Source: Zarea fungicola
Taxonomy: Eukaryota; Ascomycota; Sordariomycetes; Hypocreales; Cordycipitaceae
Reading direction: 5' to 3'
Assembly: GCA_900169235.1 (NCBI GenBank)
Contig: FWCC01000198.1
Coordinates: 1 to 64,000 of the forward strand
DNA: 64,000 bases
Shown: positions 21,941-33,856 of the stretch, piece after piece
Position numbering within the stretch: position 1 is the stretch's first letter
Layout of the letters: every line of letters begins with the position of its first letter
Program-made: the position numbers and the translations under genes
Notes under the pieces: generated by a model
Told to the model about the DNA's origin: nothing
The model's input: the letters and a program-made list of their open reading frames with translations, nothing else
The model's database searches: none

Positions 21941-23074
21941 TTATATTCTAGCTCTTGGCAAAATCTTGATGTGCGCTTGAATGCCCAAATGATCCGTAAT
22001 CCACGCCTTTTCAAACCCCAGCGCCAGCAACTTGGCACTCTCCCGCTCCCCATCCAGCACCACATCCTGTCCAAACCTCTCCAACGAGGGCACCTGCACG
22101 CCGCCGCAGAAATACACTTTATCCATGCGCGAGCATCCAAACTGCTCCCGCAGCACCGTGGCCGCCTGCTGGCCCCACGTGAAGCCTTCCTCGCTGTGCT
22201 CCTTGCCGCCGAGCTCCAGAAACGCATCCTTGAGATTCACACCAGCAGCCTCATGCAGCGTGTAATCAAACTCCTGAATCGCATTGAAATCGCCCGCCAC
22301 AACACCAGCGTGGACGTTGTCATCATGCAGGTATTTTGCAATCAGCTTCATCTGCGCCGGTCGCATCGGGGGGTCCAGCGCAAGCGACTCGAGATGTGTA
22401 TTGCACAGACGAACCACCACATCAGGGCCGCCGCCCAGTTCCGTCTTGACAGCCACATCCACAAAAAACGCATCCCGATCCATGCCCGTCTCCTCATAGT
22501 GCACGCGAAAGACGTCCGCAACGGCCAGCCGGCGGTCCACGAGCGTCGTCGTGCCGTAGTAGGCCGTCGCCCAGTTCTCCGTCGTCGCGTCGAGGAGGTA
22601 AAAGTTCTCCTGCACCCACGGCGTCGCGGCAATCGTCGCCAGGTCCGACGCCGTGCATTCCTGCAGAAAGATGACGGAAGCGGTGGCGGCCGTGGTGGGT
22701 GATGGCTGCGTCACCGCCGTCAGGCGATCGGCGAGGTGCGCGCCGAGACCTCGTGTCGGAGATGGCTGCGTCACCGCCGTCAGACGATCTGCCAGATACG
22801 CGAGGCCCTTTGTCATGCGCGCCTCTTCAAAGGGGAGCATAAAGTCAATGTTCCAGCTGAATAGACGGATGCTCGTAATCTCATCTCTCTGGTCCCCCGC
22901 GGCGTTGATGCCGGCAGAGGCCGGCGACGGTGTCTTGCTCGTCCATGCCGAGGTTGCCTTGTCATAGGCATAGTAGTCTTGTCGCCATGGAGCATCCAGT
23001 TTCCACGGCACCGCGCCAAATGGCTTCCGTGCCGCCATGGCCCCTTGGATTGCCTTTTTAAAGAGAGCCTCCAT
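21941..23074 (-). CDS. Endonuclease/exonuclease/phosphatase-fold enzyme, TDP2-like
   Basis: A single-exon gene of 377 aa from the Met at 23074. The frame is open upstream to 23347, but that extension looks like UTR. The metal-dependent phosphodiesterase motifs occur in order: FSWNIDFM (about 72-79), IFLQEC with the catalytic Glu (about 135-140), CNTHLES, VAGDFNAI and a final TDHLGI. This set matches the EEP superfamily and most closely TDP2-like tyrosyl-DNA phosphodiesterases, which remove topoisomerase II adducts from DNA 5-prime ends. A DNA-repair role is therefore likely but not proven, since other EEP branches share these motifs. An unusual 20-residue duplication lies before the Glu motif, repeating LADRLTAVTQPSPT. 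The gene converges with the NLR gene. Confidence 0.85.
   Translation of the reverse strand: MEALFKKAIQGAMAARKPFGAVPWKLDAPWRQDYYAYDKATSAWTSKTPSPASAGINAAGDQRDEITSIRLFSWNIDFMLPFEEARMTKGLAYLADRLTAVTQPSPTRGLGAHLADRLTAVTQPSPTTAATASVIFLQECTASDLATIAATPWVQENFYLLDATTENWATAYYGTTTLVDRRLAVADVFRVHYEETGMDRDAFFVDVAVKTELGGGPDVVVRLCNTHLESLALDPPMRPAQMKLIAKYLHDDNVHAGVVAGDFNAIQEFDYTLHEAAGVNLKDAFLELGGKEHSEEGFTWGQQAATVLREQFGCSRMDKVYFCGGVQVPSLERFGQDVVLDGERESAKLLALGFEKAWITDHLGIQAHIKILPRARI
22701..22783. repeat. 60-bp in-frame tandem duplication inside the TDP2-like gene
   Basis: A 23-bp block starting GATGGCTGCGTCACC occurs identically at 22701 and 22761, and the flanking bases are similar but diverged. It encodes LADRLTAVTQPSPT twice at a 20-residue offset. 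Confidence 0.9.
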
Positions 23075-24335
23075 GTACGAATTGTGATTTTTTGCTGCAA
23101 CGCTGATGACGTAGTGCACTGATGATGATGAGATGATGATGATAGAGAATTGAGTTAACGGGAATGAGTGGAACGAGACGACTAATAAACAGCTAAGGTC
23201 GCCACACGTGGCTGCTGCCTGAGCTGAGAGACCTGCGCGCCTTGCCGAGATGTCGCGATGGACAAGAAAACGAAATACGAGGCAGTGAAAATAGTGTAAT
23301 AGTAAACTCGAAGGGACCTTTTCAACCATAAAGCATTGATTGAGCAAGACGGCGCTGGTCTTTTACAATGCGTAGTTAATGAAGAGCCGCATACTTGTGG
23401 CTGTTATCCTAAATTTCAATACCACTCTTGTTAAAAATTATAATACAAGTTGAGAACGAAGCAAAAGACATAATTGAAAAAAGAAGAGCAAAGAAAAAAA
23501 AAGGAAATCATCCTGTATCTAGGTCTCTACAGACTGCGCGCAAGGCTTGGAAGGTGTCTGCAAGATCAAGACCTAATTTAAGATTAAAACAACCTTGCGT
23601 GTAACGAGTCACCGATACCCGTATTTCTAGATACTTCTTTCTTTTGTCTGTGGCATGTCTTAAATACAACTTTCCCACGGGAAGGAGGTCTGTGGCATTT
23701 CTGGGGATTCGCTGGTTGTATGTCGTCTATTAATTGAACGCTCAGCGGATAATTACTGTGCGCAGACCACACAAGCTGCGCGCTGTAACACAGTGGAGGG
23801 AGAAGTATTTAGAAAATTGAGAGTTTGTTGGGCTCGGACATATGGGCCACGCTTATTTGGCTGGTCCTTGGCATGCGAGCCATTCGTTTATACTTTAAGC
23901 TTTGTTTAGCCTTTTGTTTTGGTTTGTTCTTTTCTTGTTTATTATTAGCATTACTGTTTCATGCTATTAAACTGTAGTAATCCGAGTCCCACAAGGTTTA
24001 GGTTCCTTTCCACCACTACATGGCATGGCCGTCCCACACAGCATACCAAAGCGCAGCGGTTGTCTAAGACATACTTTTACAAGCGGGAGTCGCAAGGCAG
24101 TAATTACAAACCCCCGCCTTGCCCTTGACGTTCCTGCCGCTTATAAGAGAGCATGTTAAGACTGCCTCGCCAGTTCTCTTGATTTTTCCTCCAGTCAACT
24201 ACTCTCAACCTAAGATTGTGCCTCTACGTCCCATTTGCTTTATTTTATTCGGAATTATTCAATAGCCGGTAATGCACATCACATTCATTTGTTAATACAC
24301 ATCTCATCAAGTTAACGTGCGCTAGACAGATTACA
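23075..24335. other. Divergent intergenic region
   Basis: 1.3 kb between the TDP2-like gene and the CBM14-like gene, which point away from each other. It is AT-rich with short homopolymers (for example an A run near 23497-23505). It must contain both promoters. No gene was recognised. Confidence 0.55.
24141..24147 (+). promoter_or_regulatory. Possible TATA box of the CBM14-like gene
   Basis: TTATAAG stands about 190 bp before the start codon. It is followed after about 30-60 bp by a pyrimidine-rich CTCTCAACC-type stretch that could hold the transcription start. Assigned by pattern and position only. Confidence 0.4.
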
Positions 24336-24581
24336 ATGCAGCTCCTCCTATTAGTCGCCCCGACCTTGGTTCTTGGCCAATGGCGCGCCCCTGCAGAACC
24401 CAGCGGACCATGCGAAAAAGACACTTTCAAGAACAGCTTGAACTCTTGTTCCTCCTTTAGCGTGTGTCCGCACGGCACATGGGTCAATACGCACTGTCCC
24501 GCCTACTTCATGTGGGATTACATTGACAAGAAATGCGTGTACAGCCCGGATGGGATGGGGGTTCCTTGTATTCAGGCCTAA
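24336..24581 (+). CDS. Small secreted Cys-rich protein, CBM14 (peritrophin-A)-like
   Basis: A single-exon gene of 81 aa. Residues 1-14 form a short signal peptide (LLLLVAPTLVLG). The mature part has exactly six cysteines, at 26, 38, 44, 54, 67 and 78, with gaps of 11, 5, 9, 12 and 10 residues. This spacing, the aromatic residues between Cys54 and Cys67 (YFMWDY), and the ending GVPC fit the chitin-binding type-2/CBM14 fold. The first gap is slightly short. Fungal secreted CBM14 proteins include Avr4-type effectors that coat hyphal chitin. That role is only a hypothesis here. The start has a good context and a TATA-like box upstream. Confidence 0.75.
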   Translation: MQLLLLVAPTLVLGQWRAPAEPSGPCEKDTFKNSLNSCSSFSVCPHGTWVNTHCPAYFMWDYIDKKCVYSPDGMGVPCIQA

Positions 24582-24780
24582 GATTCGCGGCTAGGATACT
24601 CAATCAACCGAATGCGTATGTCGCTGCTGTTTCACGGTGTGAATCACTACGTAAACTTGATGCACTCTTGTCCTGCACTGCTTGTACAATTTCAACAGAC
24701 AACCATAACAAATAAATTACAACTGGTCATTTTAAATACACATCACTAGCCTAAAGATGCCGGCCTACTCGCTCAAACTT

Positions 24781-27700
24781 CTACTCGCTCCCACTTCCCG
24801 CATCGCTCCCACGTCCCTGCGCCTCGCACAATCTGGACAATGCACTCTCGCCATCACGCAACAGCTCCTCTGGTGATCCGAATTCCGCCAGCACGCCCGC
24901 ATTCAAAACCGCCACGCGGTCAAATCGACCGATTCCAGACAGTCGGTGCGTCACCATAATCACAGTCGCCTCGCCAAACTCTGCCTCCACAATGTCCATA
25001 ATCTGCTTCTCCGTCTCAGAGTCCACACTATAGTCCAATGTTAGCCACTGATAATTCTTCACGTCCTTGTACCTGGTTGCTTTGCACATACCTGCTTGTC
25101 GGCTCGTCGAGGAGCACCACCTTGCTGTCCCGAAGCAAAGCCCGCGCCAGACAAAACAGCTGCGACTGTCCATGCGAAAAATGCACTTCATCAGCCGCCA
25201 TATCCAGCGGTCCCTCTGCCGACACGTCGCTGCTCTCCGCCGCCTTGGTCACTGCCGACCAAAGACCAACCCTCTTCAGTGCTGCTTCAATCTCGCCATT
25301 CGTCTTCACCTCCCACGGATCAAGGTTGGCTCGCACTGACCCGACAAACACAAATGGATCCTGCGTCACGCACGTAACAGCCTTGCGCACAGTCTCGCCA
25401 GAAACGCTTGACAAGTCCACGCCGTCAATTACGATCCGGCCAGCTGTTCCGTCCACCATTCCCAGAATCGACGTCACCAGAGAGCTCTTGCCACTGCCAG
25501 TGCGGCCACAGAGCGCAATATTTTGTCCGGGCTTCAGGTCCATTGTAATTCCATGCAGCACAGTGGCACTAAAACAGTTAGTCGTGTACACTACATATTT
25601 GTTCAGCAACTCTCCCTTCATAGTACTTACTCTGTATATCCGGCAGTCCAGTTGTCAAACAATACTTGTCCACGGCTGGGCCAGTCTGCCGCGACCGTGC
25701 CCTCTGGCTCCGGCTCCCGAGGCGTATCTTCCGTAAACGTCTTGATTCGCGACACGGCTCCCAGCGACGTCTCGAGATTCGTCCAATTCACAATCAACGC
25801 CGCCAGCGACTCGCTGAGGCTCATCATATTGACAAGTGCAAGGCCGACAAATCCTGCGCTTGTGTTGTTCCCTCGCAGCATGACCGCCAGCGTCGTCAGC
25901 AGCACGGCCACAAGTCCGACACTAATACCCAGCACGACGCCGAGCCATCGCTGGATGCACAGCAGCAAATAAAACGGCTTCTGACAGTCCGCCAGCAAAA
26001 CTTCCAGCTTCTCGGCGTATTCGCCCTCCCAGCCATAGGCCCGGATGCTCATGATCCCTCGAATAGAGTCAATCACGTGGGAAAGCAGCGGCGCTTTGGC
26101 TTCCAGCTCCAGCAGTCGCAGCTGTCGCGATGTCTTGAGATAGAATCGCTGCAAAAAGTACAGGAGCGCGCCAATGAATGGGAATACCGCAGCGAGGTAT
26201 GGCGATGCAACCACAGCCAGCGCGCCAGTACCCACACAACCGCTGAGGATGAAGCATACACTAACCATGTTTCCGGGCAGCACCATGTCCACCAGTCTCA
26301 TATCCTGGCTGAAGCGGTTCACAAGCACGCCTGTCGGAATCGGCGATAGGTAGCTCATGGGTGCTTTAAACGCTGTATCGAGAACGGCGCCGTGCATATA
26401 CAGTGCTGACTTTGGTACGGTCATCACGTAGATGAAATAAACTGCCGCGTACATTAAAACGCCCCTCAAAACCGACCACATGGCATACAGGCCAAGCCAG
26501 TACCCTGTATTGCCGCTGTCGGGGCTGTTTGACCAGAGCGAGATCCAGGCATATTGCATTGTGCTAAACGCCGCCGCGGCGGTGACAAAGAACGCAAAGG
26601 TTGCGAATCGAACCGCGCCGAGCGATCGAAAGTAAAACTTGTAAACCGAAACATCGCCCACTTGACGGTCTTTCTGCTCATTTTCCTCCTCGGGTTTTGG
26701 CTCATTGTTCTTTGTCTCGGCCAATGTCATCTGGATCTCGCCCTTGGTTGAAGCCTCCGCAGAGACAACGTCAGGGGGACCTTGCTTCACAATGTGACCC
26801 TGGCTATCCATGACGATGACCTTGTCCGCCACTTCCAGTCTCCCCGTAGCATGAGTAGCCAGGATAGCAATGATGCCGAGCTCGCGAACAAGGCCGCTGG
26901 GCCCAAATACGCGCGTCAACACAATCTCTCGTGTCACGGGGTCAAGGCCACTGAGAACGTCGTCAAAAATCGCAATGGGCTTTCGCGAGAAGAGTGACCG
27001 CGCGATAGAGACTCTCTGCTTCTGTCCTCCGCTCAGCGTGTTTCCCTGGCCACGGATTCGCGTCTGGTCGCCATTTTCAAGCAGCTCAAAATCTACATCG
27101 AGCGCACAGGCATGCACGACAGACTTGTAAAGCCGCTCACAGTATGGTGAGGGTCCGATGATAATGGACCGGACCGTTCCAGCAGAAAGCCAAGGGGTTT
27201 GGTCACAGTAGGACACCTCGTCCGTGGACAAGGCGACAGTGCCGCTGTGGAGGACTGTCTCACCCAAAAGGCTCTTCAACAGTGTCGATTTTCCGCATCC
27301 AACGGGTCCCAGGACAATGTTGACATTCTCCTTGCTGCTCAGACGCAGGTTAATGTCGTGAAGCATGGGGACCGTGCTGTTCCAGCCAAATGTTGCATTT
27401 TGAACAATGATTGACTCGCCGCGGCCATGCACTGACAGGGGACGCATTTCAATGGCCGAGTTACCCATATCTGTGCTGTTCAGTGTCTCCAGTGAAGTAG
27501 GCAGAGGCTGAAGCCTATTGTCGCTCCACGATTCGCTTGTAAGGAACGCCTGGATCCGCTCAAAACATCCGAGTGCGCCAACGACTTGAGGAATGCAGTG
27601 AAGAAGCTGTTGAAGAGGTTCCATCAGAATGGTAAGGATTGAAAGTGACGAGATTGCCTTGGTTACGGTAAACTCATCACGGTGCTGGACTTTTGCTACA

Positions 27701-29561
27701 ATTGCAAATGCAGCAAAGGTGACGAGTTGACCAACGGAGTCGGGCATGTTCACTAAACGGTCAGTATCAATCAAAAAAATCTTAGCCAAGGAAGGGACTG
27801 CATACTTAGTGTAATATTGAAGCTTGACAGGGCACGAAACTTTTTCGATCGATTAATTTCCGTAGCACGAAATGCACTAATAAACTGCTGCATTTTTTCG
27901 CTCAAGCCCAGCATCTTGACTGCCTTTATGTTGCTCAGCACATTGGTCGTAAAGTTGATACGGCGCTGCATCGACTCAAGCCAGAGCTTCTGCCTGGACG
28001 TCATGAAGCCGGCCGCCTTGGTCGACGTCAAAGTAAAGCCTTGATCAGTTAGTATGAAAATTCAGTATTGTATTGATGTCATCAAACATACAAATTGCGA
28101 GAATAACTGGCGCAATGCAAATGGCCCCGAGCTGACGTTGGAGAAGCCAAACGGCCAGGCCAAGCTGAAGAACGCTAGGCCAGAGCTCCGAGATTAGCAG
28201 ATACCACGACTCGCCTATTCTCTCGACATCTGCTTCAATCAAGGTCAACACGGCTGAATCCGCAGTCTCAGCTGCGCCGGAGCGTGAATGAGTAAGCTTT
28301 CGGTAAATCATGCCAATAAGTGCGCCGCGCGTCATGGCCATGAGTCGAAAGGAGAGATGTTGGTAAAATCCGGTAAGAATCTGCAGTAACGGTGTTAGTT
28401 TATACTCAGACTATATTCAACTCCTACATACGGCTTGTCCAAAGTATGCAAACGCGACAGCGCCGATCAAGCCATAACCCTGATTTCGGATCTCGGGGCT
28501 GTCTTTTTCAAGTGTGTTTTCGATGACGGCGGTTACTATGAAGGGTTGCAAGATGCTCAAGGCAACAAGCATCAACCTTGGCAGAGCAATCTTGGCAAAT
28601 TCGGCTCGCCACGCCCAGAGGGTGGCAAGCGCCAAACCATGCCGTCTAGTGCGGTCACCTATTCATATTAGACCGGTGCGCGTAGGGAGAGTCGAGTTTA
28701 CTTACTCTTTCCCCATTCAGCAGATAGCTGTACAGTCAACTTATGAGGGTCAAGGTTTTCATGAATGGCAAACAAGTCCTTGAGAGTAAGGACCTTTTTG
28801 GAACCCTTTCCAAGCAGCGATGCGACCCAAAGAAACAACCCTCGACTAGGCAAGCTGCTGGTGGCCTCGCTTGACAGTTTCGAATATGCACCAAGGAGAA
28901 TCTGGCGTTTATTGACTGTCTCAAGTACCAAGATGGCCGCTTTTAGTGCAACAGAGGCCGTCGAGGTGCCTGCGAGCGCATGGGCGTTGGTTCGTAGCCA
29001 CGTCGTACGAACGCGCACTACATCAAAGAGAATTGAGAGAGTGAGATAGATTGAGAGGATAAAGGACGGGCGAAACGTGTTTCTATGCTCGACGGCGGAC
29101 AAGACCGCCATGGAGAGTGCCGCCACGAGACCGAGGACAGCTGACGCAATGGAGACTGGAGTCGTGTCAGAGTTGGTGAGCGCCTGCTGTACGAGGATGG
29201 CCAGCTGGATGGCAGAATATGACGTGATGGTGGCCTACTGGTATTAATAATGGAATGCATTGTAATTTGGCAAAGAAACATACCAGCTTTGCCGCAAATA
29301 GGAACGACGGCCGAACCTTGGGGGACCGTTTCCTAACTAGGCGCGCACATTGTACAGCAGCAGCAAGAATAAATACGGTAGACGGAAGAATTGATAAAAT
29401 AGACTCTTCGAACTTGACTGCATGGGAAAGTTTAATTATTGAGAATTATCAAGCTGCAGGGCGTGAGAATTACCTGTAAAGTCGAAGCCGCCTCGGCAAG
29501 CGGTCGAGGACACGGCAGGCCCAATAGCCGAATCGTCGCAGATGACGGAATTTCCAGCCAT
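24781..29561 (-). CDS. ABCC (MRP/Ycf1-type) multidrug transporter, full length
   Basis: Nine exons (29561-29474, 29417-29284, 29234-28706, 28658-28432, 28380-28092, 28039-27806, 27752-25631, 25568-25092, 25027-24781) sum exactly to 1448 codons plus stop. The N-terminus has the fungal ABCC mark CRGGFDFT..FEESILSILPS and an extra membrane domain (TMD0). Two transmembrane blocks each precede an ATPase domain. NBD1 has Walker A GPVGCGKST (about 649-657), signature LSGGQ (740-744) and Walker B IAIFDD. NBD2 has GRTGSGKSS (about 1229-1237), a variant signature FSHGQ common in this fungal branch, and LLDEPTSSVDSETE, restored across the last intron. NBD1 has Asp where NBD2 has the catalytic Glu, the normal MRP asymmetry. 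It would export organic anions, conjugates or toxic metabolites from the cell or into the vacuole; the substrate is unknown. Confidence 0.95.
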
Positions 29562-30907
29562 GTTTCAATGGTGACGAGAAGTGAGGAATGAATTACCCAT
29601 GCAGCAGTTGGAAAGACGGCATTATGTATACGGAAGATTATTGATGGCTTATCGAAATAAGGCTGGGCGTGGACTCGGAAGCCGGTCCCCGGGTACGACA
29701 GCCCAGCGAGTGGGCCTTATTCAGACAAACGACTCGTGTGCAGCTTGCGTAGCGGCCGCGTAGGATCCTCGTTACTCGTCAGTTTTCAGTTTATTAGTGC
29801 TGATGTATTTCGCAAAGGCACGTCTGAGTCGGGTATAACAGGGGCTTGACTGGATCTGGAAGGCATTCCGTGCCAAGGGAACTTTTTCGATGTGGCTACA
29901 GGGCTGATAGGCGCCCACCATGCAATGGCCTTTTCCGGTCATCTTCAGTTGGATTCGTCGGGCAGTCGTGCGCAGGATGATGTGCGCTGCCAGATGAAAT
30001 CGGACGGTAGATGCAGATGTTTATTACTCTGGTGCAGCCTGCAAACGCAGTGCAGGGCCAAGTGTCGAGGATGTTTGCTGCACCTGATGCAAGATACCTA
30101 GAGGTACCTTTGCACCTACTAGTATGGAACAGGCAATGGCGGCCTATCATGGCGATTATCCACCGGCATTGACCGGACTACGGGGGATTCCTGAAAGTCA
30201 CAGAGGCATGTCAGTATTTTACCAGTAGTGCTATTAAGGGCTTTTCACATTGGCATAAAATAATGATAATTCAATAAAAGTTGAAAAGGATCTTTTTTTC
30301 TGCAGCAACTGATTCCTTTTTTATAAACTTTTTCTCTTTATTTTTAAGCTGTAATAAACAAAGGAACTTTGTGAATGCATAGAGCAGCCCATAACGCATA
30401 GTACAGAGTACAGCAGTCTAAATTACAGGGGAGTTCAGCGCCTTTCAGTATCTAGAGTGGCCAGTGGTCGTATAGTTACCAGCCAACGCATTGTGGAAGA
30501 TTTGATTTATTTGATAAGTAAATCGTGAGGTTTTCTTTTCTTTTCTTTTTTTCTCTTTTTAAAATTTTTTTAATCAGCCTGGAATCTACAAGCACCTCTC
30601 AATGCCACCAAATTGCAGTGACGCTGCCTGAAATACAGTGACCCCTCCACTGACTCTCCACTGAACATCCGCCACCACCAGGCAGCTCCCCCGCCTCCGT
30701 CATTGCGGGGCTCAAGGCATGCCGTCTCCAAGCTTCACCAACAAACAGATCCTGCCAACCTGCCAGGCTGGACAGCTCCAAGTCAAGCTTCAACAACCTC
30801 GGGATCGGACACATAACAACTCTCTCTGTGTCCCTCTAATCACTCAATACACCTCTTCCGTATCGCCTTCTAACCTTGGAGCTTCTCTGCCATCCTGCAT
30901 ACGCATC
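29562..30907. other. Divergent intergenic region
   Basis: 1.3 kb between the ABC transporter and UBP14 starts. The right end carries a TTTTC-rich pyrimidine tract (about 30533-30575), a common promoter element of fungal housekeeping genes. No gene was recognised. Confidence 0.55.
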
Positions 30908-33426
30908 ATGGCGTGTCCACACCTGGAAGCTATCAGTACGCCACTGCACTCTCATTGTCAAACGCTGCTCCCTCTTTGCTGACTCGTCGATTCTTGTTCC
31001 TGCAGATCTCAGCCCTCCGAACCCTTCCCAGTCCGTTTATCGCGAGGATTGTACTCAGTGTTTTGACTCCATTGTAAGGCACATGGAACCCAGCGGCCGG
31101 CGCCTAGCTAACCCTCCAGGACGACCCCGAAGGCCTCGACGTTTGCCTCCAATGCTTCAACGGCGGCTGCGCTGGCAGTAACCGTCATGGCCCCGGACAT
31201 GGCACCGAGCGCCAGCATCCCTTTGTACTAAATATTCGACGAACACGCAAAACGATTGAACGCGATGAGCCCCCTGCCAAGATGTCCAAGCTGGCCATTG
31301 CCGCCGAGACGGACGAGGACCGATACGACACAGCCCTGGCCGTTCGATGTATAGACTGTGCCATTGATCTTGACCCTGCCAATGCAAAACTCGCTCCCGT
31401 CGTTGCCGGCATTCTAAAGGCAAACACCTTTTCTCGCAGTGAGGAGGTCAAGGCCTGGGAGCAGGAGCTTACCAGCTGCGACCATGTTCTCTCCATGCAG
31501 CAGCACCCGTCTCGCAAGATTGAACAGGGTGCTCTCGGCCACTGCTACGCTTGCGATCTGACCGAGAACCTCTGGCTCTGTCTCGAGTGTGGAAACCTGG
31601 GCTGTGGAAGAAAGCAAATGGGTGGTGTCGACGGCAACTCGCACGCCCTGGCACACTCGGACGAGTCTTCGCATGGCGTCGCCGTAAAGCTCGGTTCCAT
31701 TACGCCTGAAGGAACTGCCGACATATACTGCTACAAGTGCGACGAGGAGCGCATCGACAAGAACCTCGGCCAGCACCTTGCCCACTGGGGAATTATGCTC
31801 GCCGAAAGGGAAAAGACGGAAAAGAGCCTGACAGAAATGCAGATTGAACAAAATCTGCGATGGGACTTTAGCATGACAACCGAAGACGGCAAGGAGCTCA
31901 AGCCTCTCCTCGGACCCGGCCTCACTGGCCTGAAAAATCTCGGCAACAGTTGCTACATGGCCAGCATCATGCAGTGCCTCATGGGCATGCCTGCTTTCCG
32001 CGACAGATACCATCTCCCCAACCAAAAACTGCCTACTACCGACGATCCAGCAAGCGATTTGGAAACCCAGCTGCGCAAGCTCGCCGACGGTCTTTGGTCA
32101 GGTCGCTATTCCAAGGCCGACCCGGCCCTGACGAATGAAAACGGTATTGCACATCAAAAGGGACTGGCCCCGGCTATGCTCAAGCATTTAATCGGCCGTG
32201 GTCATGTCGAGTTTTCGACCATGCGCCAGCAGGACGCTTTTGAATTTCTTCAGCATATTCTCAAAATTATTACACGATCGCCGCACCCGGACGGGCTCGC
32301 GGATCCAACTAGGGCCTTTCAGTTTGTGCTGGAACAGCGACTGCAGTGCCTGTCCTGCAACAAGGTTAGGTACAGCACCAATGAGCAGGATGGCATTTTC
32401 ATCGATGTACCTCTGGAGAAGCTGCCCGCCGTCGAAGGAGCCGAGCCCCAACCTGACGCTTACAAGCCGGTAACGCTAAAGGAATGCCTTGACAACTTTA
32501 CCGGCGCCGAAAAGGTCGAGCTGACCTGCGCAGCATGCGGCAGCAAGGATGGCTTCACCAAGCAATCGCTCTTCAAGACATTCCCCGAAACACTGGTCGT
32601 CAATGCTAGAAAGATGACGGTGGTCAACTGGGTGCCCATCAAGGTCGACGTTCCCGTCATTGTCCCAGACGAGCCGTTCCTTCTCGACGCATACCTTTCC
32701 AAGGGCCAGCAACCCGGCGAAGAGCTTCTGCCTGACGAGCCCGAGGCTCAAGCACCAGCCTTTGTCCCCAACGAAGCCGCGCTCGCACAGCTAGAAGCCA
32801 TGGGCTTCCCCCGCAACCGCTGTGAAAAAGCCCTGCACGCCACAGGCAACGCTGATGCCAATGCGGCCATGGAATGGCTCTTTGGCCACATGGAAGACGC
32901 TGACATTGACGCGCCTCTTGTTCTAGAGGGGCAGTCTGGTGGCGCCTCTGCAGCTGATCCTGAAAAGATTGAGATGCTCGGTGCCATGGGTTTCGCTGCC
33001 CCTCAGGCGAAGAAGGCTCTCAGGGAGACGGGGGGAGACATGGAGCGTGCTGTAGAGTGGCTCTTTAGCCACCCCGATGATCAAGGCGAGTATGATGAAG
33101 ACCAGGCTGCGGAACCCGCTGCTGCCAAGGAGGCTCCAGGCACGACGACGTTGCCTGCAAACTTTCAGCTGCAGTCCATCGTATGTCACAAGGGAACCAG
33201 CATTCACGCGGGGTAAGTACACTCTTGCCCAATCTACACTCTGTATTTTCAGTCTGTATTCTCTAACCATGTGTCTAGCCATTACGTTGCGTTCCTGCGC
33301 AAGCCAAACCCCGACAGCCCCAGCGGCTCCACCTGGGTCCTCTTCAACGACGAAAAGGTGGTCGAGGCGCACGAGGTGGAGGAGATGCGCAAGTTTGCCT
33401 ACGTATACTTTTTCTCACGATGCTAG
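30908..33426 (+). CDS. UBP14: Ubiquitin carboxyl-terminal hydrolase of the Ubp14/USP5 (isopeptidase T) type
   Basis: It disassembles unanchored polyubiquitin chains and so keeps free ubiquitin available. Four exons (30908-30935, 31006-31073, 31120-33212, 33279-33426) encode 778 aa; the first exon is only 28 nt. The order of domains is diagnostic. An N-terminal cryptic zinc finger starts MACPHLEAIS. The ZnF-UBP domain follows (CYACDLTENLWLC..CGNLGCGR, then His residues, about 174-240), then the Cys box GLKNLGNSCYM with catalytic Cys310. Two UBA domains (about 595-640 and 655-700, each ending EWLF) are inserted in the protease, and the His box GTSIHAGHYVAFLRKPN is restored across the last intron. 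Length and layout equal yeast Ubp14. The upstream exons are needed for the first zinc finger. Confidence 0.96.
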
Positions 33427-33856
33427 AGATGATGTTGACGACATGGAGTTTTTCCAGAAAATAGCGATGAATAAAAAAAGACATAGATGGTTGGGGTTGA
33501 CGAGACATGACATGGTGCATTTTCAGGCGTGTTTGAGCATTTGCTCTCGGAGTGGGTGGTTTGTCGCGACAGATTCATGCAGATATAATAAATGTACAAT
33601 TTCTTTTTTATCTTGCAGTGTCAGATTAAATGCAGAATACGATGCGTTTACAAGTTCTTTTTCCATCTTGCTTCGTCGCATTAAATGCAAAATGTTTTGT
33701 TATTGCCAAATACAAAAAGCCGAATGGGCTCGTTCACATACAATATAAAGAAAACGTTTAGACCAACGCCAAATACAATGTACCCTCGACAAAAACTCTG
33801 CTCTGATATGCTCGCCTCTGTGCCTCTATATCCCCAAAAAAAAATCCCTTCTTTCC
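33427..33856. other. Intergenic region between convergent genes
   Basis: 3-prime flanks of UBP14 and MAD2. AT-rich, with an A-rich run near 33838-33846. Nothing else was seen. Confidence 0.6.

Noticed and set aside
23075..23347. N-terminal extension of the TDP2-like enzyme
   Set aside because: The frame is open but the peptide is unlike the family. The Met at 23074 starts a normal-looking N-terminus, so the extension is treated as UTR.
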